DNA of 64,000 nucleotides from Thomasclavelia ramosa DSM 1402 (GTDB lineage Bacteria > Bacillota_I > Bacilli_A > Erysipelotrichales > Coprobacillaceae), in assembly GCF_014131695.1 (NCBI RefSeq), contig NZ_CP036346.1, forward strand, positions 682,001-746,000, written 5' to 3'. Shown here piece by piece: positions 43,149 to 51,523 of the stretch. The notes beneath the pieces are model-generated. The model did no database searches and was not told the DNA's origin. It saw nothing but the letters and a program-made list of their open reading frames with translations. Within the stretch, counting starts at the first letter, position 1. Each line of letters begins with the position of its first letter. Position numbers and translations under genes: made by a program.

Positions 43149-43288
43149 AATTTTATCGTATTACGATTATAAAAATGGATTTATCACTGCTGACGATGTA
43201 AGATGCAAAGAATCCCTAAATAATTAGCCATTTATAGCATTCTAACTTTCCCTATGCCATAATTTTTACTCGAGGAGGAAAATATAGA

Positions 43289-43894
43289 ATGGAATATAAC
43301 AAATATGGATATATACGGGTATCAAGTAAAGACCAAAATGTTGATAGGCAGATTACAGCTTTAAAAGAGGTTGGACTTACAGGGAGCCAGCTTTATATTG
43401 ATTATCAGTCCGGTAAAGATTTTAATCGTCCTCATTATCAAAAACTTCTTCAGGTTTTAAAACAGGGAGATATTTTATACATTAAATCAATTGATCGTCT
43501 TGGACGTGATTATGATGAAATCATTGAACAGTGGCGTTATATTGTCAAGAAAATCGGAGTAGATATTGTGGTAATTGATTTTCCTTTATTAGATACACGT
43601 GAAAAGCATGATGGAATTACGGGTAAATTTATTGCAGACTTAGTATTGCAAGTGCTTTCTTATGTTGCTCAAATAGAACGCGAAAATACACGTCAAAGAC
43701 AAGCCGAGGGAATTCGTGAAGCTAAACGTAGAGGCGTACGATTTGGAAGACCAAAATTAACGATTCCCGACGATTTTGAAGAAATTTATTATTTATGGCG
43801 AAAAAATGTAATCAGCAAAGCTGAAGCTTCGCGTCGTTTAAGTACAAATAATCATACCTTTACTAGATGGGTAAAGGATTATGAATCAATATAA
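43289..43894 (+). CDS. Serine recombinase (resolvase/invertase family)
   Basis: 201 residues. Catalytic Ser in YGYIRVSSKDQNVDRQ (about residue 13), then YIKSIDRLGRDYDE with the active-site Arg pair, the long E-helix (ERENTRQRQAEGIREAKRRG), and a C-terminal Hin-like helix-turn-helix (KAEASRRLSTNNHTFTRWVK). Small resolvase/invertase size. No transposase, invertible repeat or res site is obvious around it. AGGAGG precedes ATG 43289 (a few bases further than usual), and a terminator follows. Confidence 0.9.
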   Translation: MEYNKYGYIRVSSKDQNVDRQITALKEVGLTGSQLYIDYQSGKDFNRPHYQKLLQVLKQGDILYIKSIDRLGRDYDEIIEQWRYIVKKIGVDIVVIDFPLLDTREKHDGITGKFIADLVLQVLSYVAQIERENTRQRQAEGIREAKRRGVRFGRPKLTIPDDFEEIYYLWRKNVISKAEASRRLSTNNHTFTRWVKDYESI

Positions 43895-43910
43895 ATAAAG
43901 TTATTTAAGT

Positions 43911-43950
43911 AAAAACAGGAAAAAATGTAGACCTTTTTTCCTGTTTTTTT
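43911..43950 (+). terminator. Terminator of the recombinase gene
   Basis: Stem AAAAACAGGAAAAAA / TTTTTTCCTGTTTTT with loop TGTAGACC; U tract included. Confidence 0.88.
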
Positions 43951-44188
43951 CAATCATAATATTTGTGAAAATTAAGAAAATATCTTATTTAAGTTTGTTT
44001 ATTTAATTATATATTCTATGTGAGAAAAAGTCTACTTTGCTTCCTAAAAAGAAATACTTTATATTACAAAACACTTGAATACAAACCCTGATATTTGTAT
44101 TCGTAAACAATATTTAATTATTTTCAAGTTTACAGAAAATAAAGTATGTTTTAATGTAATGACTTGAATGGTGGAAAGGATAAAAGAA

Positions 44189-44659
44189 GTGGAAAGAATT
44201 ATTATTAGAAAAGATATGATTTTAACAACTATTCTTATTTTATCCATAATTCCATTTTCATTAATTATGATAAGCATTCCAATAGTAGCTTCAGGATTTA
44301 TTTCGAATGTATCATCAGCTATAATGATATTTTGTTTATTTATATTTGGGGTGCTAGAGTTCTTTTCTTTGGTAATTGTAATAGTTGGAACTATTGAATT
44401 ATTAGAATTGATATTTTTTGGAATGAAAAAGTTTGTAATTGATAAAGATGGTATCACTTCTTATAGGCTATGGAAAAAAGTGATTTTATGGCAGAAGGTT
44501 GCGGAAATTCAGCTGCACCATGAGCCTTTTTATTTTCTGATAATTCTTGAAAAGAATGGTAAGAATATGGAAATAAATCTAGCTAGTGCTTCGTTAATGA
44601 TTTCAGAACAAGAGATATATCAGTATTGTTTAAAAAAGTGGAAGATTGCACAAAAATAA
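44189..44659 (+). CDS. Small membrane protein with C-terminal PH-like region
   Basis: About 156 residues. Two hydrophobic helices (TILILSIIPFSLIMISIPIVA and MIFCLFIFGVLEFFSLVIVI split by a short loop), then a ~75-residue soluble part with strands (FVIDKDGITSYRLWKKVILWQKVAEI ... PFYFLIILEKNGKNMEINL) that resembles bacterial PH-like/YcxB-type domains. GTG 44189 with AAAGGA at spacing 9 is preferred; ATG 44168 has no site. Function unknown. Confidence 0.6.
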   Translation: MERIIIRKDMILTTILILSIIPFSLIMISIPIVASGFISNVSSAIMIFCLFIFGVLEFFSLVIVIVGTIELLELIFFGMKKFVIDKDGITSYRLWKKVILWQKVAEIQLHHEPFYFLIILEKNGKNMEINLASASLMISEQEIYQYCLKKWKIAQK

Positions 44660-44661
44660 AA

Positions 44662-44703
44662 TAATTAAAAAGATTATTATTTTATGTAATAATCTTTTTA
44701 ATT
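44662..44703. terminator. Bidirectional terminator between the small membrane protein and vanW genes
   Basis: A 17-bp perfect stem AATTAAAAAGATTATTA / TAATAATCTTTTTAATT with a 7-nt loop; A/T runs on both sides. Confidence 0.85.
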
Positions 44704-44747
44704 ATAGAAAAAGGTGGAAAAATTCCACCAGTATTTAATTTAAGATT

Positions 44748-46376
44748 CTACGATGTTTCATTATTGGGAATGGTAGGCGTTTCTGGTTGTGCTGGAGTTG
44801 TAGGTTCAGTTGGTGCAGGCGTAGCTGGTTCAGTTATTTTCATAGTACCTCTTAAAATAATTTCCTCATGTCCTTTATATACACTATATGCTTCTTCATT
44901 TGATGAAATTAAATTGCCATTAGCATCATAAACATAACGCCATGATTTTGCTTTACTACCTGGAGTTCCTTTTTGTTTTACTTTTGTCTGTCCTTCGGGT
45001 AATGTAGGATCGTCTTCATATTTAGTATTATAATTAGTTGAAGCAAGTTTTTGACTTTTTAGCTCAACACGAATATTATTAACATTAGTACCTAAAATTT
45101 TAGTTGTTAGACGACTATTTTCATAAGAAGCGATGATCTTAATAGGATAAGCCTGGTCATTTTTAAATTTAAAATCAGGGCCACCCCAAGATACTGTAGC
45201 ATCACGACCGATTGGAACATAGCCAGAAACAAAAGTATGATTAGTCCGCTCAGTAATCTTTAGATTAGCGTACAATACAGCATTATACAAAGTTGATGAT
45301 GTCTGACAGATTCCACCTCCAACTTCTTGCACAGTCTCTCCATTTAAATAGGCTGCAGCTTCACCGAAACCATTTTCTTTCGTTCTTTTGCCAACAACAT
45401 TATTATAAGAGAATTCCTCACCTGGCAATAAAATAACTCCATTGCATTTATCACCAGAAAGTTTAACATTATTTTTACGAACTGAAGTACCGCTGACGTT
45501 AGTCGCATATTCACCTAAAACATCTTTAAATAAATTTTGTTCTAACATTTCTTTGGTTATTTCAGGTTTAATGATCGTAGCATTTAGGGTAAACTGTTTA
45601 CCTTCAGTAGTTTTATTGTATTTAGCAACAGCATCTTCTAAATCAAATTTAGCACCTACTTGGCTATCGATGATTTCATAATTGTTATTTTTATCTAGAG
45701 TAGCATTTTTAGCTTCCTTTGATAAATTTTCATGAATTAGTTTTATTTCTTCATCATTAAGTTTATGTTCTACTGGAGAATATTTAATTTTCCCTTTAAA
45801 ATCATAATTATTTAATGCCTTATTAATTGTATTGAAAACTGATTCTAATTCTGCTGTTTTACCGGATTTTCCTTTAGTGAAAATAATTTTATCATCTTTA
45901 AGTTCATAGTTAGTAGGAGTCAAAGTACTATAATTTAGAATTTGACTATTAGTAATTTTTTCATTTAAAAGATCTTTATTTTTTATTTTTACCCCAACTG
46001 TATAATCATGATTAAACAAATAGTTATATCCTCGTCTGAAGAATGAACTATTAGACTGTTTAGAAATTTTATCTACAGCTTTTTTACTATCGAATGTAAG
46101 ATTATCAGTTAAATCAACTGGGTATTCTTGTTGATCGAGTAATAAAGTTAAAGTAGGGGGATTTAAATCATTTTGATATTGTTGTTCTATAGCCTTACGT
46201 GCTTCTTCTTTATTCATATTACCAACTTTAATACCATTGATAGTTGTATTTGAAACAAAATTGTCTCCCCCTGTTACTAAACATAAAATAAGGTATAGTA
46301 TAAGGGCAGCTAGGATGACGAGGCCACCAATAACAAAGTAAGCTTGTTTTTTCAATTTTAGTTTTTTTCTTTTCAT
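44748..46376 (-). CDS. VanW family cell-envelope protein
   Basis: 542 residues. Cytoplasmic basic start (MKRKKLKLKKQ), one membrane anchor (~13-35), a putative peptidoglycan-binding PG_binding_4-like region (~40-290, with INGIKVGNMNKEEA), then the VanW domain (~300-440: VILLPGEEFSYNNVVGKRT, GGGICQTSSTLYNAVL, ERTNHTFVSGYVPIGRDATV, DFKFKN) and a Pro/Thr-rich tail (APTEPTTPAQPETPTIP). VanW function is unsettled; the gene is not in a vancomycin-resistance cluster here. A wall-associated role is inferred. Confidence 0.9.
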   Translation of the reverse strand: MKRKKLKLKKQAYFVIGGLVILAALILYLILCLVTGGDNFVSNTTINGIKVGNMNKEEARKAIEQQYQNDLNPPTLTLLLDQQEYPVDLTDNLTFDSKKAVDKISKQSNSSFFRRGYNYLFNHDYTVGVKIKNKDLLNEKITNSQILNYSTLTPTNYELKDDKIIFTKGKSGKTAELESVFNTINKALNNYDFKGKIKYSPVEHKLNDEEIKLIHENLSKEAKNATLDKNNNYEIIDSQVGAKFDLEDAVAKYNKTTEGKQFTLNATIIKPEITKEMLEQNLFKDVLGEYATNVSGTSVRKNNVKLSGDKCNGVILLPGEEFSYNNVVGKRTKENGFGEAAAYLNGETVQEVGGGICQTSSTLYNAVLYANLKITERTNHTFVSGYVPIGRDATVSWGGPDFKFKNDQAYPIKIIASYENSRLTTKILGTNVNNIRVELKSQKLASTNYNTKYEDDPTLPEGQTKVKQKGTPGSKAKSWRYVYDANGNLISSNEEAYSVYKGHEEIILRGTMKITEPATPAPTEPTTPAQPETPTIPNNETS

Positions 46377-46541
46377 TTTTTCTCTCCTATATGTACCTTT
46401 TCATCATATCTTAGAAATGTATTTAATTCAATTTATTTTATCGTAAATGTAGTTAAAATATCGTGAATTTATCAAATGTTCCAGCATATAATGAAACTGA
46501 TAATTACTAAGAAAAATAGCTTTTTTATGAAACGATGTATA

Positions 46542-46553
46542 ATTGTATACAAT
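46542..46553. promoter_or_regulatory. Palindromic operator 1 upstream of serC
   Basis: Perfect palindrome ATTGTATACAAT, identical to a second copy at 46581. The centres are 39 bp apart. TTGTATACAA palindromes are typical of GntR/FadR-type repressors. Confidence 0.65.
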
Positions 46554-46568
46554 TTTTTACAAAATCCC

Positions 46569-46597
46569 TTTACAAATTAGATTGTATACAATATAAT
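46569..46597 (+). promoter_or_regulatory. serC-serA promoter
   Basis: TTTACA (46569-46574), 17-nt spacer, TATAAT (46592-46597). Operator 2 occupies the spacer and touches the -10, so its binding protein should block RNA polymerase. Confidence 0.78.
46581..46592. promoter_or_regulatory. Palindromic operator 2 overlapping the serC promoter
   Basis: Second exact ATTGTATACAAT, lying between -35 and -10. With operator 1 on the other side of the -35 it forms a pair suited to cooperative or looping repression. Confidence 0.68.
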
Positions 46598-46630
46598 AGA
46601 CTTCACATACAAGAAAGGAAAGGTATATAT

Positions 46631-47716
46631 ATGACTGAAAAGAGAGTACTGAATTTTTCTGCAGGTCCTTCAATGTTGCCTGAGCCAGTTTTAGAAAAAG
46701 CTGCTAAACAAATGTTGAACTATGAAAATAGTGGGATGAGTGTTATGGAGATGAGTCATAGATCCTCTTCCTACTTAGACATTTTTGAAAAAACAAAAGG
46801 GTTATTAAAGAAAGTAATGAATATCCCTGATGATTACAAAATTGTGTTTATCCAAGGGGGAGCAACACAACAATTTTCAATGGTTCCATTAAACTTATTA
46901 AAAAATGGTAAAGCTGATTATGTTGTAACTGGAGCTTTTAGTAAAAAAGCTGCAGCCGAAGCAAAAAAATTTGGGGAAATTAATATTGCTTATGACGGAA
47001 GTGAAAACAATTTTAAACATATTCCAACTCAAGACGAATTGAAATTAGATCCTGAAGCATCTTATGTTCATTTATGTGCAAATAATACAATTTACGGAAC
47101 TGAATGGAAATATATTCCAGAAACTAATGGTGTTCCTGTAATTGCGGATATGTCATCAAATATTTTATCAAAACCAGTGGATGTTTCAAAGTTTGGAATG
47201 ATTTATGCAGGTGCACAAAAAAATATGGGGATCGCTGGATTAGGAGTAGCAATTATTAAAGAAGATTTATTACAAAAAGTTGCTGCGACAACACCAGTAT
47301 TATTAGATTATAAATTGATGATTGAAAATGATTCAATGTATAATACTCCGCCGGCTTATGCGATTTATGTATTAGGACTAGTTTTGGAATGGATCGATAG
47401 TATGGGTGGACTTGAAGTTATGCAAGAAAGAAATATTAAAAAAGCTAATCTTCTTTATGATTATCTTGATAGTAGTGATTTCTATATCGCACATAGTGAT
47501 AAAGATAATCGTTCTTTAATGAATGTTACTTTTACTACACCAAACAAAGATCTTGATGCTAAGTTTGTTAAGGAAAGTATTGCCGCGGGTATGACTAATT
47601 TAAAAGGTCACCGTTCAGTTGGGGGAATTAGAGCATCTATCTATAATGCTATGTCATTAGAAGGTGTTGAAAAATTAGTTGCTTTCATGAGAGATTTTGA
47701 AGCAGCGAACAAATAG
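46631..47716 (+). CDS. serC: Phosphoserine aminotransferase
   Basis: 361 residues from ATG 46631 (AAGGAAAGG upstream); the longer open frame back to 46535 lies over the promoter and is not coding. PLP class V aminotransferase making 3-phosphoserine from 3-phosphohydroxypyruvate. Motifs: NFSAGPSMLPEPVL at the N-terminus, VIADMSSNILSKPVD, PLP-lysine in YAGAQKNMGIAG, and KGHRSVGGIRASIYNA at the C-terminus. First gene of the serine-biosynthesis pair with serA 10 bp downstream. Confidence 0.95.
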   Translation: MTEKRVLNFSAGPSMLPEPVLEKAAKQMLNYENSGMSVMEMSHRSSSYLDIFEKTKGLLKKVMNIPDDYKIVFIQGGATQQFSMVPLNLLKNGKADYVVTGAFSKKAAAEAKKFGEINIAYDGSENNFKHIPTQDELKLDPEASYVHLCANNTIYGTEWKYIPETNGVPVIADMSSNILSKPVDVSKFGMIYAGAQKNMGIAGLGVAIIKEDLLQKVAATTPVLLDYKLMIENDSMYNTPPAYAIYVLGLVLEWIDSMGGLEVMQERNIKKANLLYDYLDSSDFYIAHSDKDNRSLMNVTFTTPNKDLDAKFVKESIAAGMTNLKGHRSVGGIRASIYNAMSLEGVEKLVAFMRDFEAANK

Positions 47717-47726
47717 GAGAATAATT

Positions 47727-48890
47727 ATGTATAACATAAAATTATTAAATAAAATATCTAAAGTAGGATTAGATGGATTTGACGAAAATTATGCTTATAG
47801 CGAAGAAATGACTAATGAAGATGCTATTTTGGTTAGATCAGCTTCTTTACATGAATATGATTTTGGGGAAAATCTAAAAGCTATTGCAAGAGCAGGAGCA
47901 GGAGTAAATAATATTCCACTTGATGATTGTAGTGAAAAAGGAATTGTTGTATTTAATACACCGGGAGCAAATGCTAACGCTGTTAAAGAACTTGTATTAT
48001 GTGGATTATTTCTCTCTTCAAGAAAAATTGTTGAAAGTATTCGTTGGATTGATGGTCTAAAAGACGATCAGGATATTGCTAAAACAGCAGAAAAAGGTAA
48101 AAGTAATTTTGTTGGACCAGAAATTGAAGGAAAAACTTTAGGGGTAATTGGCTTAGGTGCTATTGGAGTAAATGTTGCCAATGCAGCTATTAAATTAGGA
48201 ATGAAAGTAAAAGGTTATGATCCGTATATTGGCGTAAATGCGGCCTGGGCTTTATCTAAGCATGCTCGTCATGCAGCTTCTTTAGAAGAAATTTATCAAG
48301 AATGTGACTATATTACAATCCATGTACCTAGTACTAAAGAAACAAAAGGTTTCATGAACAAAGAAGCATTTGCACAGATGAAAACCGGTGTCAGAATTTT
48401 AAATTTTGCTCGTGGTGATTTAGTTAATAATGAAGATTTATTAGCTAATGTTGCAAGCGGTAAAATTAATAAATATATTAGTGATTTCGCTGCACCAGAA
48501 TTAATTGGACAAGAAAATATTATTATTCTTCCACATTTGGGTGCAAGTACACCAGAATCAGAAGATAATTGTGCAAAGATGGCGGTTGAAGAAGTTTGTG
48601 AATATTTAGAAAACGGAAATATCATTAATTCAGTAAACTTCCCAGGAGTCAATCAAGCAAGAATGTCTAAAACAAGATTATGTATTATTAATAAAAATGT
48701 TCCTAATATTTTAGCAAATATTTCTAAATTATTTGCTGATCATAATTTGAATATTGAAAATATGGTTAATCGCTCTCGTGGTGAATATGCATATACACTA
48801 ATTGATACAAATGATGAAGTTCGACCTGATATTATTGAGCGGATTGAGTCGGCAAATGGAATTATTAATGTCCGTGCTATAATTGATTAA
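47727..48890 (+). CDS. serA: D-3-phosphoglycerate dehydrogenase
   Basis: 387 residues. NAD-dependent oxidation of 3-phosphoglycerate, the committed step to serine. Hydroxyacid dehydrogenase motifs: ARAGAGVNNIPLDDC, NAD loop GVIGLGAIGVNVAN, catalytic Arg in ILNFARGDLVN, catalytic His in ILPHLGASTPESE. The ~70 C-terminal residues form a short ACT-like domain (NVPNILANISKLFADHNLNIENM), so serine feedback is possible. ATG 47727 has AGGAG. Co-transcribed with serC. Confidence 0.94.
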   Translation: MYNIKLLNKISKVGLDGFDENYAYSEEMTNEDAILVRSASLHEYDFGENLKAIARAGAGVNNIPLDDCSEKGIVVFNTPGANANAVKELVLCGLFLSSRKIVESIRWIDGLKDDQDIAKTAEKGKSNFVGPEIEGKTLGVIGLGAIGVNVANAAIKLGMKVKGYDPYIGVNAAWALSKHARHAASLEEIYQECDYITIHVPSTKETKGFMNKEAFAQMKTGVRILNFARGDLVNNEDLLANVASGKINKYISDFAAPELIGQENIIILPHLGASTPESEDNCAKMAVEEVCEYLENGNIINSVNFPGVNQARMSKTRLCIINKNVPNILANISKLFADHNLNIENMVNRSRGEYAYTLIDTNDEVRPDIIERIESANGIINVRAIID

Positions 48891-48899
48891 TAATGATTA

Positions 48900-48932
48900 A
48901 ATACTTATCTGATTATAGATAAGTATTTTTTA
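48900..48932 (+). terminator. Terminator of serC-serA
   Basis: Stem AATACTTATCT / AGATAAGTATT with loop GATTAT, followed by T5. Confidence 0.9.
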
Positions 48933-49031
48933 TTTAGTTGATTTTTATAAATAGTTTTATTGACAAAGATTGTAAAATACTGAGGTTTGACATATACTAA
49001 AAGTATATAAATTAGTTAAGGGAAAGATATA

Positions 49032-50456
49032 ATGAAAAAAATTAAAAATTTAACTATAGGAAATAAGATTGTAATTGTATCAGTATTACTAGTCATAATA
49101 GTTGGTGGAGTAGCAACATATTTTTTAACCCGCTCACCGATAGTCTTTAAAGCGGATATTATCAAAGTCGAGATTAATGATAGTTATGATGTGATGAAAA
49201 ATATCGCAAGCGTACGCAATGGAAATATTAAAGATGTAAAGGCTGATATTTCTAAAATAGATTATAATAAGTTGGGAAGATATCCAGTAATCTATATATA
49301 TAAAGATAAAAAATATGAAGCAACGATCGAGATAGTTGATACTAAAAAACCACAGTTTGATGTTGTTGATCTTGATATTGATTTAGGAATGAAAGTTGAT
49401 CCTGCAAGTATGGCAACAAATATTAATGATGCAACAAAAACTGAAGTTTCTTTTAAAGAAGATTATGATTTTAGTAAAGAGGGAACTGTTGAAGTAATTA
49501 TTCAGGTTAAGGATAAAGGAAATAATGTAACTGAAAAGAAGGGAAAAGTCAAGGTTACTAAAGATAGTGAGCCACCCCAAATTACAGGGTTAGAGCCTTT
49601 GACGATCGTGATAGGGGCAAAAACAGATTATAATAGTGGTGTCAGCATTAGTGATAACCGTGATCCCGAACCAAAATTAACGGTTGATTCTAGTAATGTG
49701 AATATTCAAAAAGAGGGGACTTATACACTTATTTATATAGGGATAGATCGTTCTGGAAACAAAATAGAAAAGCAGCGTGAAATTAAAGTAGTTGAAAAGA
49801 AAGCAATTGGAAGCAATAATCAAACAAGTGATAAAATCGTTTATTTAACTTTTGATGATGGTCCATCAGCTAATACCCAAAAGATTTTAGATATTTTAGA
49901 TGTTTATGGAGCAAAGGCGACATTCTTTGTTACTGGGAATAATAAACCTTATAATCATTTAATTAAAACTGCTCATGATAAAGGACATACAATAGCGTTG
50001 CATACATATAGTCATGACTATAAAACTGTTTATGCTTCACCAGAAGCTTATTTTGACGATTTAACAAAAGTCGGTAATATGGTGAAGGATATAATTGGGT
50101 TTGTACCCAAATATGTACGCTTTCCTGGAGGTTCTTCAAATACGGTATCACGTAAATATTGTCCAGGTATTATGACTGTATTGTCAAGGGAATTAATCAA
50201 TCGCGGTTATCAATATTATGATTGGAATGGCGATTCTACAGATGCTTCAGGAAATAATGTAGCAGTCAGCAAGTTAATTGCTAATGCTACTGCAAGTAAA
50301 GCTAATAATATTAATATTCTATTTCATGATACAGCTGCCAAATCAACAACTGTTCAGGCTTTACCGGCAATAATTGAAAATTATAAAGCACGTGGTTATC
50401 GCTTTGAGGCAATTACAGATAGTTCGTTTGTGCCGCATCAAGGAATTAACAACTAA
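49032..50456 (+). CDS. Membrane-anchored polysaccharide deacetylase with Ig-like repeats
   Basis: 474 residues. One N-terminal membrane anchor (IVIVSVLLVIIVGGVATYFL), two or three Ig-like/DUF5011 beta domains (~35-255; TYTLIYIGIDRSGNKIEK is the typical end of one), then a NodB deacetylase domain (~265-465). Catalytic motifs: YLTFDDGPSANT (Asp pair), HTYSHDY (metal His), RFPGGSSN, DWNGDSTDASG and LFHDTAAKSTTV. It probably deacetylates peptidoglycan or another wall glycan outside the cell. Single gene. Confidence 0.9.
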   Translation: MKKIKNLTIGNKIVIVSVLLVIIVGGVATYFLTRSPIVFKADIIKVEINDSYDVMKNIASVRNGNIKDVKADISKIDYNKLGRYPVIYIYKDKKYEATIEIVDTKKPQFDVVDLDIDLGMKVDPASMATNINDATKTEVSFKEDYDFSKEGTVEVIIQVKDKGNNVTEKKGKVKVTKDSEPPQITGLEPLTIVIGAKTDYNSGVSISDNRDPEPKLTVDSSNVNIQKEGTYTLIYIGIDRSGNKIEKQREIKVVEKKAIGSNNQTSDKIVYLTFDDGPSANTQKILDILDVYGAKATFFVTGNNKPYNHLIKTAHDKGHTIALHTYSHDYKTVYASPEAYFDDLTKVGNMVKDIIGFVPKYVRFPGGSSNTVSRKYCPGIMTVLSRELINRGYQYYDWNGDSTDASGNNVAVSKLIANATASKANNINILFHDTAAKSTTVQALPAIIENYKARGYRFEAITDSSFVPHQGINN

Positions 50457-50479
50457 TTTTTGATATATATGATTGGTAA

Positions 50480-50508
50480 TTGACAATTAATTTTGGAAGT
50501 GCTATCAT
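50480..50508 (+). promoter_or_regulatory. Promoter of the beta-glucoside operon
   Basis: TTGACA (50480-50485), 17-nt spacer, TATCAT (50503-50508). The start would be just ahead of RAT 1. Confidence 0.78.
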
Positions 50509-50517
50509 AAAATTACA

Positions 50518-50548
50518 AAGATTGTTACTATTCAATTAGGCTAAACTT
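50518..50548 (+). promoter_or_regulatory. RAT 1: ribonucleic antiterminator upstream of bglG
   Basis: The AGATTGTTACTA ... TAGGCTAAACTT pattern follows LicT/SacT-type RAT elements (GGATTGTTACTG...GCAGGCAAAACC). Its 3' half overlaps the 5' arm of the next terminator, as needed for a switch. Confidence 0.72.
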
Positions 50549-50595
50549 TGATGGATATATATTTCTTATATATATTATTTGAGTTTGGCTTTTTC
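50538..50595 (+). terminator. Attenuation terminator 1 upstream of bglG
   Basis: Imperfect long stem (AGGCTAAACT pairs with AGTTTGGCTT; AT-rich centre ATATATATTTCTTATATATA), followed by T5. It is exclusive with RAT 1. Confidence 0.65.
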
Positions 50596-50617
50596 TATGC
50601 AAAAAAGGAGGTGTCTT

Positions 50618-51432
50618 ATGATAATTCATAAAATTATTAATAATAATATTGTAAGCTCACTTGACGAAAATCATAATGAAATTATTCTTATGGGAAGAGG
50701 TATTGCATATCAAAAATCACGGGGAGAAGTTGTTCTAGATGAAATGATTGAAAAACAATTTTATTTAAAAAATGATAAACAAAACAATCGCTTCCTTGAA
50801 TTGATTAAGGATATTCCAGTCAATGTTCTTAATGTTACTGATGAAATTATTGATTTTGCACGGAAAGGATTGGATAAAGAGTTAAATGATGGAATATATA
50901 TAACTCTTACTGATCATATAAACTATGCTATAGAGAGATATTTACAAGGAATTAATGTTCAAAATCCGCTTTTATGGGAGATTAGGCAATTTTATCAAGA
51001 GGAATATAAGATCGCAGCAGAAGCTTTGAAAATAATTAACCAAAAATTAATGGTTAATTTATCAGAAGATGAAGTTGGTTTTATTGCTCTACATTTTGTC
51101 AATGCTGAACTTAATAGTGAAATGGAAGAAGTAACTCAAATTACCAAAATTATTCAAGAAATACTTAATATTGTGAGATATCATTTGATGAGGATTCTCT
51201 AGACTATCATCGTTTTGTGACACATTTAAAGTTTTTTGCAAAGCGGCTGATGTTTGGTGAAAAAGAAGCTAAAAGAGATGATATATTATTTGACATCGTT
51301 ATTGAAAGATATCCAGAAGCATTTGAATGTGTAAAAAATATAGAAAAACATGTTCAAAAAATTTATAAAAAAGATTTAAGTCAGGCGGAAAAATTGTATT
51401 TAACTTTGCATATTGCAAGATTAAAATATTAG
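50618..51432 (+). pseudogene. BglG/LicT family transcriptional antiterminator, frameshifted
   Basis: ATG 50618 (AAAAGGAGG upstream) opens an RNA-binding CAT domain (MIIHKIINNNIVSSLDENHNE), PRD1 (~70-170, with the phosphorylatable-His region LTDHINYAIER and GFIALHFVNAEL) and then loses frame near 51180. One more T in TCATTTGATGAGG would give YHFDEDSLDYHRFVTHLKFF and continue into PRD2 (51217-51432: FFAKRLMFG, LTLHIARLKY). As written, only CAT plus PRD1 would be made. RATs and PTS genes around it are intact, so the role as regulator of the downstream beta-glucoside genes is clear. Confidence 0.85.
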
Positions 51433-51460
51433 GATTGTTATTGCTTTGGCAAGCTAAACC
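51432..51460 (+). promoter_or_regulatory. RAT 2: ribonucleic antiterminator upstream of the PTS gene
   Basis: GGATTGTTATTG-CTTTG-GCAAGCTAAACC is close to the LicT consensus. It starts at the bglG stop codon and overlaps the 5' arm of the next terminator. Confidence 0.85.
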
Positions 51461-51508
51461 TAGAATAAAAACATGATTGAATACATGTTTTATTCTAGGT
51501 TATTTTAT
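51457..51508 (+). terminator. Attenuation terminator 2 upstream of the PTS gene
   Basis: Stem AACCTAGAATAAAA-ACATG / CATGT-TTTATTCTAGGTT, followed by a T-rich tract. Its 5' arm shares AACC with RAT 2. Confidence 0.88.
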
Positions 51509-51523
51509 TAGGAGGAGAAAAAA

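Noticed and set aside
43090-43288. Invertible switch next to the recombinase
   Set aside because: No inverted-repeat pair flanking a promoter was found; only a terminator hairpin.
44059-44457. 132-codon minus-strand frame
   Set aside because: Antisense shadow of the membrane protein at 44189-44659; no ribosome binding site, low-complexity Ile/Asn sequence.
46535-46630. N-terminal extension of SerC
   Set aside because: The extra codons lie over the promoter and operators, and the SerC start motif with a ribosome binding site is at 46631.
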